A DNA stretch of 57,929 nucleotides from Actinomycetota bacterium (GCA_016931915.1 JAFGDU010000057.1:1-57929); one strand, 5' to 3'; positions 7,963 through 16,688 are shown, counted from the stretch's first letter. Translations and numbers: made by a program. Notes: a model not told the origin generated them from the letters alone.

Positions 7963-9606
7963 CTATCCCGGCGGGCCCTCCTCCGTCCAGGTCCTCTCGG
8001 CCACCAGCCGGTCCATCCTGGCCTTCAGGTCGGCCCCGATCTTGGAGTAGTCGTAGTCCTCCTCGTCGCAGTACATGCCGGAATCCGCGGCGCGGTTGCC
8101 GTCGAAGACCTCGGATATCTTCCTCTGCCAGCGGTTGAAGTGGCCGGCCAGGGGGCTCAGCACTTTGCGCTGGCGCGCGTCGCATACCGAAAGCTGCTCC
8201 TGGCACATCTCCACGGCGTTGATCATCGCCTCTATCTGCATAGGCTCGACCGACTTGAACTGCTCGATATCGCGGGGGTCGTATTGAAAGATGACCTCGC
8301 AGTGGGAGAAGGTGTTGTTGTCGAACAGGGCCATGAAGGGATTGTCGTTGAGGTCGTCGAGGATACCGCCGGAGGCTATGTACTCCTTCTTTATCTCCTC
8401 CCCCTTCTCGTACCAGTCGAGCTGCATGTCCCAGGTCTCGTTCCTGCCCAGGAAGGAACAGAATAACCCCCCCATGCGGAAGGCCATGGGGATGGCGGTT
8501 ACCCGGAAGAAGTTCATGAACACCATGGGGCCTATGACTGGCGTCTGCATGGCCTCCATGGACATCCCGCCGTAATCGGCCAGGATCTCTTTTAAGGCCG
8601 CCTCCTGGTACGCGATCTCCTGCGGCGTGTGGCCGGCGAGCATGATGACGAATGTCCACCTCAGGGCACCGCTCAATATGCCCCGCAGGGCGGTGGTGCG
8701 GGTTATCTTGCGCAGCAGGTGGGGGGCGAAGGTATAGATGAAGGCCGCCGTGGATGTCTTGGTGGCGAGATAGCCTATCTCGGCCTCCCCGATCTTGTAC
8801 ACCGCTTCGGCCGAACTGTTGCGGTCCGGGAAGAAGCAGATATGGAACCTCGCGTGCTCGGGGACCTCCGCCTGGGCGTCGAGGAGCATGCCCTGTATGT
8901 CCACCTGGGGCTTTCCCGGCCAGCTGTAGAGCTTCAAGGCCCCCCGGGTGAAAACGCCCAGCCCGCCGAGGGCCCCGGTGGATCCCCGCACCAGTCCCCT
9001 CAGTGAGGGGCCGGGACCGTCGCCCGAGTACCAGCCCGACTCAGAACCCAGGGTCCCCAGCCGCACTATCTCCCCGTCGGGAAGCACCCATTCCAGGCCC
9101 AGGACGTTGCGCGGGCTATAGCCCATGTAGATACCGTCCCAGCCCACGCCCCATCCCGAGGTGGCGCTGGCCAGGGGGGAGCACACGGGCCCGGCCCCGA
9201 TGATATGGGTGTTGAGCCCCAGCTTCATGGCCTCGGCCTGCAGCTGGGCGCCGGTGACATAGGGCTCCACCACGGCGTACATGTTCTTCTCGTCTATCTC
9301 CAGGATGCGGTTCATGCGCCTCAGCTCGATCTGGACCACGTTGTCGTAGGTCGGCCCGCCGTATATGCCCCATCCAGTGGCGAAGGCCTTGAACCTCAGG
9401 CCGTGCCGGTTGCATGTCCTCACCACCTCCTGCACTTCCTGCGTGGAGGAGGGGAGCACCACCGCCACCGGCCGCTTGATCCATTTCGCGGGGTCGTCGT
9501 TTATCATGGGCTGCCAGGCGTAGCCGTCCAGGACGGCAGGCTCCCTGGATACGTTCTCGGGACCAACGACCTTCTCCAGTTCCTCATAAGCTTCGTCGGA
9601 GATCAT
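7963..9606 (-). CDS. FAD-linked oxidase / dehydrogenase (GlcD/vanillyl-alcohol-oxidase fold)
   Basis: Flavoenzyme of 547 residues with an N-terminal FAD_binding_4 (PCMH) domain over about residues 45-230: RPVAVVLPSSTQEVQEVVR, then FATGWGIYGG, VVEPYVTGAQLQ and SPLASATSGWGVGWDGIYM. The C-terminal half is the substrate cap. Relatives oxidise 2-hydroxy acids, phenols or lactate-type substrates. First gene of an apparent operon with the FixC- and FixX-like genes, so it probably passes electrons to that pair rather than to oxygen. A paralogue with a nearly identical N-terminus lies at 35174. Expression is likely controlled at the promoter/operator at 9711-9767. The substrate is unknown. Confidence 0.88.
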   Translation of the reverse strand: MISDEAYEELEKVVGPENVSREPAVLDGYAWQPMINDDPAKWIKRPVAVVLPSSTQEVQEVVRTCNRHGLRFKAFATGWGIYGGPTYDNVVQIELRRMNRILEIDEKNMYAVVEPYVTGAQLQAEAMKLGLNTHIIGAGPVCSPLASATSGWGVGWDGIYMGYSPRNVLGLEWVLPDGEIVRLGTLGSESGWYSGDGPGPSLRGLVRGSTGALGGLGVFTRGALKLYSWPGKPQVDIQGMLLDAQAEVPEHARFHICFFPDRNSSAEAVYKIGEAEIGYLATKTSTAAFIYTFAPHLLRKITRTTALRGILSGALRWTFVIMLAGHTPQEIAYQEAALKEILADYGGMSMEAMQTPVIGPMVFMNFFRVTAIPMAFRMGGLFCSFLGRNETWDMQLDWYEKGEEIKKEYIASGGILDDLNDNPFMALFDNNTFSHCEVIFQYDPRDIEQFKSVEPMQIEAMINAVEMCQEQLSVCDARQRKVLSPLAGHFNRWQRKISEVFDGNRAADSGMYCDEEDYDYSKIGADLKARMDRLVAERTWTEEGPPG

Positions 9607-9710
9607 CTCTTCACCCCCCAGTCGTCTTCATACATGGAAGATTTGTATTGCGAATCGCCGGAAAACCTCATGCGAAGAGTGCTGCAGCTGGATGCGTAAC
9701 CCCTGGTATT

Positions 9711-9728
9711 TGACTGGCTGGCCAGTCA
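9711..9728. promoter_or_regulatory. Perfect inverted repeat, candidate repressor operator
   Basis: TGACTGGC-TG-GCCAGTCA, two perfect 8-bp arms with a 2-bp spacer. It sits just downstream of the predicted transcription start of the FAD-oxidase/FixC/FixX operon (about +5 to +22), where a bound repressor would block transcription. The shape fits a TetR- or MarR-type dimer; the cognate regulator is not identified. Confidence 0.65.
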
Positions 9729-9738
9729 TTCATAACTG

Positions 9739-9767
9739 AACATATAATAGTTATAATGTATTGTCAA
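9739..9767 (-). promoter_or_regulatory. Sigma-70-type promoter of the FAD-oxidase/FixC/FixX operon
   Basis: On the minus strand a perfect -35 TTGACA (9767-9762), a 17-bp spacer and a -10 TATGTT (9744-9739). The predicted start is near 9732, giving a leader of about 125 nt to ATG 9606. The surrounding DNA is locally AT-rich. Confidence 0.6.
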
Positions 9768-9879
9768 GGGGAAGATAGAGAACGTCTCTATACCTGCAAG
9801 ATATCCTTGCATCCATAGATGAAATCGGGGACTTTGTGAAGGATATGTCCTTCGATGGACAATAAGAAAGGATGTCTGG

Positions 9880-10320
9880 CTATCCGGCGGGCTCGACGCC
9901 GATGATATCCAGGAATCTCAAGGCCCTTTGCCTGTCCTTATCATTCTTCAACGCGAACCAGCGGTCGGTTGCTTCCGGGTATTCCCAGATGACGTTTCTG
10001 AAGCGGGGGAAAGCGCCTTTGCCGTCGATAGCAACGAGGAGAAGCTTCTTCAGCTGCTCGTCCTCTTCGGTGGAGATGAATTCCTCCATGTCGCGGTAAG
10101 CATCACGAGATTCAACTTTATCTATGTACATATATCGCTCCGATTCGTTTTCGATCGCCTCTAATATCTCCGCATATTCCTCCATGTACTCGCAGTCTTC
10201 GAATATAGCTATGACTTCACCTGTCTCCATGTCCAGGTAGTACTCCGTATCGTAATTGCTGTCGTTCATCGCCGTAATCAGTTCACTCATGTCTACTTTG
10301 AATGTCTTCTTCTTTCCCAC
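9880..10320 (-). CDS. UPF0158 family protein
   Basis: Acidic 146-residue cytoplasmic protein matching the UPF0158 pattern: an N-terminal MSELITAMND segment, a hydrophobic YYLDMETGEVI strand, the YMYIDKVESRDAYRDMEEFI core, and a C-terminal FPRFRNVIWEYPEATDRWFA block. Family function is unknown. Starts at GTG 10320 with GGGGGTC upstream. It ends about 270 bp before the FAD-oxidase operon on the same strand, but that operon has its own promoter, so this gene is probably transcribed separately. No neighbour gives a functional hint. Confidence 0.85.
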   Translation of the reverse strand: MGKKKTFKVDMSELITAMNDSNYDTEYYLDMETGEVIAIFEDCEYMEEYAEILEAIENESERYMYIDKVESRDAYRDMEEFISTEEDEQLKKLLLVAIDGKGAFPRFRNVIWEYPEATDRWFALKNDKDRQRALRFLDIIGVEPAG

Positions 10321-10435
10321 TTCAAAGACCCCCGATCAAAGGTTCCGGCTTTCCCGGTGCCAGGTGTTTTCGCCCTTAACAATATCTTTAACAAGTTGTC
10401 TCAGGATTGCCTGGGCTTATTGGAATAGCAGTCTT

Positions 10436-10876
10436 TCAGGCTTCCAGGATCACCTTGGCCTGTTCCAGGGTGCTCTGGTGTACCTTGCCGATAACGCGCT
10501 TGATGATCAGCTCCAGCATGTGGCCCGCCAGGGGAATGGGAACCTCGAAGCGGCTCAGCCAGCGCACGTCCGTGCCGCTATCGCGGGAGGTCAACTGCAC
10601 GCTGCCGGTTTCGTGCCGGAAGGGGAGGGGGAATCTCGTGATGCGGTACTCGAAACGGTGCGGGGGCTCGTAGCCCACTACCTCCCACAGGATGGTGGCT
10701 CCCATCGCCCGGATCTTCAGCACCGCTCCAATCCCGTTCCTGTCGCCGCGCCCCTCCTCGAGCAGTTCCGCTTTGCTGACTTGCCTCACGAAGGTATAGC
10801 CCTCCTGGTCGCTCAGAAGCTCCCATACTCGTTCGATGGGTGCACCGATGTTTATAAAGAGATCGATGGCCTCCAT
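10436..10876 (-). CDS. SRPBCC-fold (polyketide cyclase/START-like) protein
   Basis: Protein of 146 residues starting MEAIDLFINIGAPIERVWELL, the typical first strand and helix of SRPBCC ligand-binding folds, and ending in the long C-terminal helix (LAGHMLELIIKRVIGKVHQ). Such proteins bind hydrophobic ligands or catalyse cyclisation or hydrolysis; no catalytic residue can be named. ATG 10876 follows GAGGAT. It lies 36 bp after the SDR gene on the same strand and is presumably co-expressed, so a role in handling a hydrophobic substrate of that SDR is reasonable but inferred. Confidence 0.82.
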   Translation of the reverse strand: MEAIDLFINIGAPIERVWELLSDQEGYTFVRQVSKAELLEEGRGDRNGIGAVLKIRAMGATILWEVVGYEPPHRFEYRITRFPLPFRHETGSVQLTSRDSGTDVRWLSRFEVPIPLAGHMLELIIKRVIGKVHQSTLEQAKVILEA

Positions 10877-10912
10877 ACTCTATCCTCATCCCGTGCCCGC
10901 TGGCGGCGTACG

Positions 10913-11722
10913 CTAGTGGCCGACCCAGCCCTCGAACATCGAGTTCAACCTCAGTATCTTCCCTAAGACATAGCGGACGGGCTCCGGGACGGTCGCCGCC
11001 ATGAGCGGGGTCAGCTTGACCACGAAGGGCTCCATGACCGTGGTCTTGTCCTTGTGGTAGCCCTCGTAGATCTTGTCCGCCATCTTCTCTGGCTCCACGA
11101 ACGGAGAGAGTATGGGGGCCTCGCAGCCGTCGAACATGCCGGTCTTGACTATCGAGGGGCAGATGGAGGTAAACTTGACGCCGCTCTTCCCCCTCTCCTT
11201 GAACTCCCAGCGGAGGGTGTCCATCCAGTGGCGCACCGCTGCCTTGCTCGCCGCGTAAGCGGACGCGCCGGGGGTCGGGGTTATGGCCGCAGCCGAGGCG
11301 AGGGCTATTACGTGGCCGTCGTTCCGCGCCGCCATGTCGGGAAGGAACGCCTTGCACGTCCACATGTGGGATATGAAGTTGATGTCGAGCGTGCGGAAGT
11401 TGTCGTCGTCATCGGTGTCGAGGAAGTGGCCGCCCTTGACTATCCCGGCATTGTTCATGAGCACGTCGACCGGGCCGACATCGGCTTTGACCCTGTCGGC
11501 CGCCGCGTATACCGCCTCGCGGTCCGAGACGTCGACGACGTCGGTGGTGACATCGTAGCCCCTGCCCTTGAACTCTGCTGCGGTCTTCTCGAGCGCGTCC
11601 TCGTTCACGTCCCAGATGACCACCCTGGCCCCATCGCGAGCGAACCGCTCGGCGACCAGCTTGCCCATGCCCATCGCGCCGCCCGTCACCAGGAATACCT
11701 TGCCCCTGACGTTCTTTTCCAT
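10913..11722 (-). CDS. Short-chain dehydrogenase/reductase (classical SDR)
   Basis: NAD(P)-dependent oxidoreductase of 269 residues. Cofactor motif TGGAMGMG near residue 14, NNAG near residue 90, and the catalytic set Ser (ALASAAAITPTPG), Tyr and Lys (YAASK) near residues 143-160. An acidic residue after strand 2 (VVIWDVNEDAL) favours NAD over NADP. The C-terminal extension of about 50 residues (ATVPEPVRYVLGKILRLNSM) resembles lipid- or steroid-acting SDRs. ATG 11722 has AAGGAGG at ideal spacing. It leads a two-gene unit with the SRPBCC protein and is divergent from the acyl-CoA dehydrogenase across about 410 bp. Confidence 0.92.
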   Translation of the reverse strand: MEKNVRGKVFLVTGGAMGMGKLVAERFARDGARVVIWDVNEDALEKTAAEFKGRGYDVTTDVVDVSDREAVYAAADRVKADVGPVDVLMNNAGIVKGGHFLDTDDDDNFRTLDINFISHMWTCKAFLPDMAARNDGHVIALASAAAITPTPGASAYAASKAAVRHWMDTLRWEFKERGKSGVKFTSICPSIVKTGMFDGCEAPILSPFVEPEKMADKIYEGYHKDKTTVMEPFVVKLTPLMAATVPEPVRYVLGKILRLNSMFEGWVGH

Positions 11723-12134
11723 ACTCGCCTCCTTCTTGACGATACCCTTCCCTGCTGCAGAAAACGGATATGGACACTTTACCGCACTCCGTCATCCTGC
11801 GCGCACTCGCCGGCCGAACGGAATACACGCCTTCGCTTTCGTTCTCTCCGTTTCACCGCCCATCGCTCATTATTAATATACATAATTCCTATGCTGCGTA
11901 TAAAAATTACGTTTGCGGGCAACGAAGAATTTGGGCAGAAGGGCATCAGCTGCCGCCGGAGCGGCATGATTGCACTGATCCTACCGGATAAGCGGTACAA
12001 TCCTTGCGCCAATCGATCCGGGTTATAATATTCAGAGTCTGGGACCAGCATGCTTTGCGAACCGGGCCGGTCCTTCCTTCAAGGGCCTGGCGGGAGAGGG
12101 ATGAGGTCACGATGGCGTCTGGGCGGGTGAGAAC
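11723..12134. other. Divergent intergenic region between SDR and acyl-CoA dehydrogenase
   Basis: About 410 bp with no supported gene. The middle (11870-11935) is AT-rich and probably carries the SDR promoter on the minus strand. A perfect TATAAT (12024-12029) about 105 bp before the GTG of the acyl-CoA dehydrogenase is a plausible -10 for the plus strand, with only a poor -35 (TTGCGC) at short spacing. No clear operator palindrome was seen. Confidence 0.5.
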
Positions 12135-13403
12135 GTGACTGCGGCGAAGGACTTCACGTGGCCGGAGGAGTTCATCCCGCCCTTCGCCGATCTCATCATC
12201 TCCATCGTCCGCGATTGGGCGGACAAAGAGGTGATGCCCTTGCGCAGGCGGATCGACGAGGACTGGGAGGACGGCCGCCTGTACCTGCCACCGCTGAAAA
12301 AGCTTCTGGGGGAGTACGGCATGCAGCGCTTCCTCTTCCCCGAGGACCTGGGGGGCATGGGGATGGGCGGGTCCAATTATCTCTCGCTGCTGGCCTTCAT
12401 GGTCTTCGAGGAGATAGCCCGGGCCGATTCGGGCATGGACCCACCCCTCGGCATGGTCTTCGTCCCCCTGCTGTTCATAGCCGCCGAGCCCCACGTCAAC
12501 CGCCGCCTGCTGGAGGAGTTCGCCCCCATGTTCTGCGCGACCAAAGAGGCTACCTACGCGGCGCTGGGCATGACCGAGCCCCAGGGTGGAGCGGACATAG
12601 AGAACGTGGGGCTGATAGGGGGGAGCACTATCACCACCACCGCCGTGCGGGAGGGCGACGAGTGGGTGATCAACGGCCACAAGCTCTGGCCCGCCAATTC
12701 CGGGGGCCTGGCCAGGTTGATAGCCGTGGTCTGCACCACCGACCCCGGCTCCAGCGACCCCTCGGACATAGCCGTGATCTACGTCCCGGGCGACGCCCCC
12801 GGCGTTACCCAGGGCAACGTGTACGAGAAAGGCGGCATGGCATCCTGCCGTAACGGCGATATCTGGTTCGAGAACGTGAGGGTCCCCCTGTGGTACCGCG
12901 CCCACGGTCCCGGGGAGGACGCCAGGTGCTTCGCCGAGGCCCTGGCCCTGATGAACATGGGCTCCATCGCCTACGCAACCGGGGCGATGATGAACATCCA
13001 CGAGAGGCTGCTGGAGTTCACGGGCAGCAGGATGTATCGCGGCCGGCCCCTGAAGGAGAACGACGCCGTGGCCGGGGTGTTGGCCGACTTTACGGCTAAC
13101 ATAGAGGCCCTGCGCATCCTGGGATACCACTCCGCCCGCATGTGTGACCGCCCCGACCTCTACGGGCCGCGCTGGAGCCCGCAGTTGGTGGCCAAGACGC
13201 GGGCCCACCGCTACTTCGCGGCGGACAGGTGCTCGGAAGCCATCGGCAGGGTGATGAACCTCATGGAGGCCTGCGGGGTCGACCGCGACTGGGACGTGGA
13301 GAAACACTGGCGGGACAGCTCCATACTGCACTTCATGTTCGGTGGCAAGCAGCTGTGCCAGGTGGAGGTGGCGCGCTGGTTCTACGGCTGCGAGACCATC
13401 TGA
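12135..13403 (+). CDS. Acyl-CoA dehydrogenase family protein, possibly lacking the catalytic glutamate
   Basis: FAD-dependent acyl-CoA dehydrogenase fold, 422 residues: N-terminal helical domain, middle domain with the flavin-contacting ALGMTEPQGGADIEN, then the C-terminal helical domain. It would oxidise an acyl-CoA to the 2-enoyl-CoA and pass electrons to ETF. The segment aligned with the usual YEGTSQIQR box reads HFMFGGKQLCQVEVAR, placing Phe402 where most family members have the catalytic Glu. The alternative site used by long-chain and isovaleryl-CoA enzymes appears to be a Ser. It starts at GTG 12135; a stop 30 bases upstream limits the frame. It is convergent with the CoA ligase and probably part of the same pathway. 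Confidence 0.88.
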   Translation: MTAAKDFTWPEEFIPPFADLIISIVRDWADKEVMPLRRRIDEDWEDGRLYLPPLKKLLGEYGMQRFLFPEDLGGMGMGGSNYLSLLAFMVFEEIARADSGMDPPLGMVFVPLLFIAAEPHVNRRLLEEFAPMFCATKEATYAALGMTEPQGGADIENVGLIGGSTITTTAVREGDEWVINGHKLWPANSGGLARLIAVVCTTDPGSSDPSDIAVIYVPGDAPGVTQGNVYEKGGMASCRNGDIWFENVRVPLWYRAHGPGEDARCFAEALALMNMGSIAYATGAMMNIHERLLEFTGSRMYRGRPLKENDAVAGVLADFTANIEALRILGYHSARMCDRPDLYGPRWSPQLVAKTRAHRYFAADRCSEAIGRVMNLMEACGVDRDWDVEKHWRDSSILHFMFGGKQLCQVEVARWFYGCETI

Positions 13404-13442
13404 ACGGACGGAGGCGTGGACCTGCGGCCTGCTGGTTTCAAA

Positions 13443-14930
13443 TCACTCGTCTCTGGGGCGCATGTCTAAGACCCGGTAGGCCTTGAGGGCAACGGTGGGG
13501 TCGTAGATCTCCTCCATGGGCACGAATTCCACCCGGGGCCTCATCTCCACCGCGGTTATGAGTCTGGTCTGGATCTCCTGCTCCAGTTTCTCCATATCGA
13601 AGCCTTCCTCTGGAGAGACCTTGACCATAAGTTCATCCAGGGAGTAAGGATCGTCGGGGTCCTTCTTGGTGAAGATGATCTGGTATTCCTTGACCCCACG
13701 CGTGTTGGCCACCTCGTCCCTCAAGATCTCGGGGTTGATCAGCGTGCCCTTGAGGTTCACCAGCTCCGAGGTGCGGGTGGCATAAGTGCTGCCCACCGCG
13801 ATGACGGTCCTCACCCCGTTGCGGCCGCAGTGGGGACACGTCTCGTGGGTTATGGCGCCCAGGTCGCCGACGATGTAGCGCAGCAGCACGGTCCCGCGGC
13901 GGTTGATATGCGTGATGCAGATGAGACCGCGTTCGCCGTCCGGCAGGCGCCTGCCCGTCTCCTCGTCCACTATCTCGAAGAAGTACAGGTTCGGCGCCGG
14001 ATCATGGCAGCCGCTGAAATCGTCGCATTCCGGCATGGCCCCCTGCATCTCGGTGAAGCCGTAGGAGTTGCTCACGAAGGGCTCCTCCGCTCCCATGTTC
14101 TGGAGCCTTCTCTTCATGTCCTCCCGCATGGCCTGGGGGCAGGCTTCCCCCAGGGCCTGTATGTGCAGGGTACTGGAGAAATCCCGCCCCTCGGCCTCCG
14201 CCTTCATGATCAGGCGGCGCATGAAGCTGGCTATGCCCAGCCATATCTGGGCCTTGCTGTTCTCGATGACGTCCATGGCGTAGTCCATGGAGCGGTGTAC
14301 GGGGAACTCCGGGTAGGTCATGCCCGTAGCGCCGAAGCTGGACGAAAACCCCACTCCCATGATGCCGATGTCCCGGGCCCGGAAAAAGCCGATATGCGGC
14401 ACCGGGCCGAGGGGGAAGAGATTCATCAGCCGGGCGTTGGGCGGCAGGCCGCCTATCTTGATGCCCCGGAAGAGCAGCTGCCAGACGCCGTGGACGTCGT
14501 GGATGGTGCTCCAGAAGGGGGTGGGCATGCCGGTGGTCGAGCCCGTGGTGTAGGCGATCTCGAAGTCCCAGTCGTACAGGGTGGGCTCGCTGGGCTTCAA
14601 TTTGAAGGAGTCGGGCTCGGCCATGTATTCTTTCTTGTAGGTGAGGGGCAGTTTCTCCAGGTCGTCCAAGCCCTGGATGTCTCCCGGCTCGATGCCCTGC
14701 TCGGCGAAAACACGCTTGTAGTAATCGTGCCCGTCCCATACCCATTCCATCTGCCGCTTGAAGCTCTGGTCCTGCATCTCCCGGATCCTATCCTGCGACC
14801 AGAAGAGCGGATCGTCGTCATCACGATAAAGCGGGATGCTCTCTATATACTTTCTCGTGTTCTCGGGGGTTACCGGAAGCCTGTCGTAGGTGCCGTCTGA
14901 TTTCGGTAAGAACAAAAAGCTCACTTGCAT
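13443..14930 (-). CDS. PaaK-like adenylate-forming acid-CoA ligase
   Basis: ATP-dependent ligase of 495 residues in the phenylacetate-CoA ligase / coenzyme F390 synthetase branch. The phosphate loop is AYTTGSTTGMPTPFW (about residues 127-141), followed by the adenine-binding region SNSYGFTEMQGAMP and RYIVGDLGA; the smaller C-terminal domain starts near TSELVNLKGTLINPEIL. A CPHCG pair lies before it, as in some relatives. It would activate an aromatic or other carboxylic acid as an acyl-CoA. ATG 14930 abuts AAGGAGG; an in-frame GTG at 14924 has better spacing and may be the true start. Same strand as the MaoC and MetV-like genes upstream, with a 136-bp gap. Confidence 0.88.
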   Translation of the reverse strand: MQVSFLFLPKSDGTYDRLPVTPENTRKYIESIPLYRDDDDPLFWSQDRIREMQDQSFKRQMEWVWDGHDYYKRVFAEQGIEPGDIQGLDDLEKLPLTYKKEYMAEPDSFKLKPSEPTLYDWDFEIAYTTGSTTGMPTPFWSTIHDVHGVWQLLFRGIKIGGLPPNARLMNLFPLGPVPHIGFFRARDIGIMGVGFSSSFGATGMTYPEFPVHRSMDYAMDVIENSKAQIWLGIASFMRRLIMKAEAEGRDFSSTLHIQALGEACPQAMREDMKRRLQNMGAEEPFVSNSYGFTEMQGAMPECDDFSGCHDPAPNLYFFEIVDEETGRRLPDGERGLICITHINRRGTVLLRYIVGDLGAITHETCPHCGRNGVRTVIAVGSTYATRTSELVNLKGTLINPEILRDEVANTRGVKEYQIIFTKKDPDDPYSLDELMVKVSPEEGFDMEKLEQEIQTRLITAVEMRPRVEFVPMEEIYDPTVALKAYRVLDMRPRDE

Positions 14931-15066
14931 ACCTCCTTGCCGTCAAAGTGTACCCTGGTTTTTTCAAGCGGCCCTCAAGGCAGTTACGTTCAGATGACCC
15001 GTTGCTGTTGCTCCCTCCCGGTGACCACCCTGGGGCTCTCTCCGGTGCGGCCGTTTCCGGCGCCCT

Positions 15067-15486
15067 TTAATCGTCTTCCAGCTCGAGCTCCGCCGTACCC
15101 TTGTCCGTCACCCTGGTCCCGTCCTGCTTCTCGGACCAAACCTCGCAGGTGACGTGAAGCACGCCGCCCTCCTTCACGACATCCCTGACCCTGCCCCTTG
15201 CGGTGACCACTTCGTCGGGATAAACGGGGGCTCCAAAATCGATCTCGATCTTCTTGAGCCTTTCCGGGTGACCGGCGAAGTCGCACAGCATCTGGGTCAC
15301 GTAATTGAGATGCATGATGCCGTGGGCGAAGATCTCCCCATAGCCCACATCCTGTGCGAAATCGTCTTCCTCGTGTTCGGCGTTGAAAGCGCCCACCATG
15401 CTGCCGTAGCGTAATATGTTCGGCCTGGTGACGAGGTGTGATACCGGGGTGAGCTCCATGCCGGGCTTTATGTCTGACGCCTTCAA
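15067..15486 (-). CDS. MaoC-like (hotdog) dehydratase/hydratase, catalytic-type subunit
   Basis: Hotdog-fold protein of 139 residues. The hydratase-2-like signature is recognisable (YGSMVGAFNAEHEEDDFAQ then GYGEIFAHGIMHLNY): Asn/His at NAEH, and the Ala-His-Gly of the helix. In R-specific enoyl-CoA hydratases the active residues are Asp and His at YxxxxGDxNPxH; here the Asp position is Ala, as in some MaoC-pair proteins. It starts at TTG 15486, overlapping the stop of the preceding MaoC gene by 4 bases (TTGA), so the two are translationally coupled and probably form a heterodimer acting on a bulky enoyl-CoA. Confidence 0.85.
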   Translation of the reverse strand: MKASDIKPGMELTPVSHLVTRPNILRYGSMVGAFNAEHEEDDFAQDVGYGEIFAHGIMHLNYVTQMLCDFAGHPERLKKIEIDFGAPVYPDEVVTARGRVRDVVKEGGVLHVTCEVWSEKQDGTRVTDKGTAELELEDD

Positions 15487-15908
15487 TGTGCACCACCCCC
15501 TATCTTCAGGGTGGAACGGGCCACCACTACCTGGTTCCCGTCCTGGTCTATGATGTCCCCCTCGAAGGTGATGGTCTCGTGGTCCTCGAACGACTTGATG
15601 TCCGCTATCCTGCCCCGGATGGTCAGTACGTCTCCGGCCACGGCCTGCCTCTTGTACTCATGCATCTGGTGGGTATGGATAACGCTCTTACTCACGTCCA
15701 TGTCCAGTTCCTCGTCCATCATGATGTGGGGCGCCAGGAGCAGCGTGTAGGCGCCGATCAGGGTATGGGGAGCATACAGGACGTCCGCCTCCTCGTCGTT
15801 GAAGTAGGGGTTGGGATCCTCTACCACCCGCGAGTACTTGAGTATCATCTCCCTGGTCAACTCGTAGGTCACATGGGGATATTCCTTGCCTATGACGCTC
15901 TTGTTCAT
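15483..15908 (-). CDS. MaoC-like N-terminal/FAS1-type hotdog dehydratase partner
   Basis: Protein of 141 residues with the FAS1-like dehydratase pattern: MNKSVIGKEYPHVTYELTRE, ILKYSRVVEDPNPYFND, the APHTLIGAYTLLL helix, and a late VSKSVIHTHQMHEYKRQAVAGD strand pair. Such proteins pair with a second MaoC subunit, as the overlapping gene at 15486 suggests; split MaoC pairs in actinobacteria hydrate enoyl-CoA esters of bulky acids such as steroid side chains. ATG 15908 has AGGAGGG 7 bases upstream. The MetV-like gene upstream ends 39 bp before it on the same strand. Confidence 0.83.
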   Translation of the reverse strand: MNKSVIGKEYPHVTYELTREMILKYSRVVEDPNPYFNDEEADVLYAPHTLIGAYTLLLAPHIMMDEELDMDVSKSVIHTHQMHEYKRQAVAGDVLTIRGRIADIKSFEDHETITFEGDIIDQDGNQVVVARSTLKIGGGAH

Positions 15909-15947
15909 CACAGCCCTCCTATCCTGTGATCTCCCGCCCTCATAACC

Positions 15948-16688
15948 TCATCTCAAGTAGCGGAAAGCCTTGAGGCCGCCGGCGGCGCTGAAGCGGGCGA
16001 TGGTCCAGCTCGCCGCCCTTCTCAATACTTGGGGAACCGCTGCGGTGCCCGGTCCGGGAAGCCTCGTGAAGCCCTCGCCCTCGTGCAGCTCTTGCAGGAC
16101 CCTGAGAGCATCCATGTCTGCATGCTTCTCGATCTCCTTCCATACGCAGGATCTCTCGGGGTCCACGCTGCAGGCAATACCATGGCGGGGGTAGTGTTCG
16201 CAGGGACCGTAATGCTGCCCGGAAGGGCAGCTGCTCAAGGGACATATCCCCCCGGTGTAGGATATGACGCAGTGCCCGCACGCCGAACAGATGCTGCCCG
16301 CCAGGGTGGACTCCTGCCGGGTGGTGATCATTATCCCGCCCTCCACCTCCAGGGGGCAGTAGAGCGGCAAGCCGGGTTCACATAATAAAGCGGCCTTGAC
16401 CCCGCTCGGGCAGCTCAGGATGACCAGCGTATCGGCCCTGGCCAGGGGCTCGGCATAGAAGGAAAAGGCCCTGGACATCACGGACTCGGAACAGCCCGGG
16501 ATGATGCTCTTTGCAAACACCACTTCCTTTCCCCATCCCTCGAGGACATGGGTCATATAGCTGGTCCCCCTCGTGCCCCCGGTATCGAAGAGGTTGGCGC
16601 AGAAATCACAGCTGATTATGGCGACCTTCTTCGCCTCCCGCAGCGAGTACCTGACCTCCTCGGCGCCCTTCCACCGCGTTTTCAGCAA
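15948..16688 (-). CDS. MetV-like protein (methylenetetrahydrofolate reductase C-terminal domain), copy 1
   Basis: Cysteine-rich protein of 246 residues built on the stand-alone MTHFR_C/MetV domain. The N-terminal half has ISCDFCANLFDTGG (Cys27, Cys30), equivalent to the GC-x-x-C-GG start of MetV. The C-terminal half has the Cys array ICSACGHCVISYTGGICP, then LSSCPSGQHYGPCEHY and RSCVWKEIEKH. In acetogens MetV is a zinc or Fe-S partner of the methylene-THF reductase MetF. Here no MetF is adjacent; the gene is followed by two MaoC genes and a CoA ligase on the same strand. The usual NGPCGG is YGPCEH. It starts at TTG 16688 with AAAGGA upstream. The tail of about 50 residues past the domain is amphipathic. 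Confidence 0.8.
   Translation of the reverse strand: MLKTRWKGAEEVRYSLREAKKVAIISCDFCANLFDTGGTRGTSYMTHVLEGWGKEVVFAKSIIPGCSESVMSRAFSFYAEPLARADTLVILSCPSGVKAALLCEPGLPLYCPLEVEGGIMITTRQESTLAGSICSACGHCVISYTGGICPLSSCPSGQHYGPCEHYPRHGIACSVDPERSCVWKEIEKHADMDALRVLQELHEGEGFTRLPGPGTAAVPQVLRRAASWTIARFSAAGGLKAFRYLR

Noticed and set aside
11946..13331. Minus-strand frame of 461 codons over the acyl-CoA dehydrogenase
   Set aside because: No domain signature; the plus-strand gene is complete and family-like.
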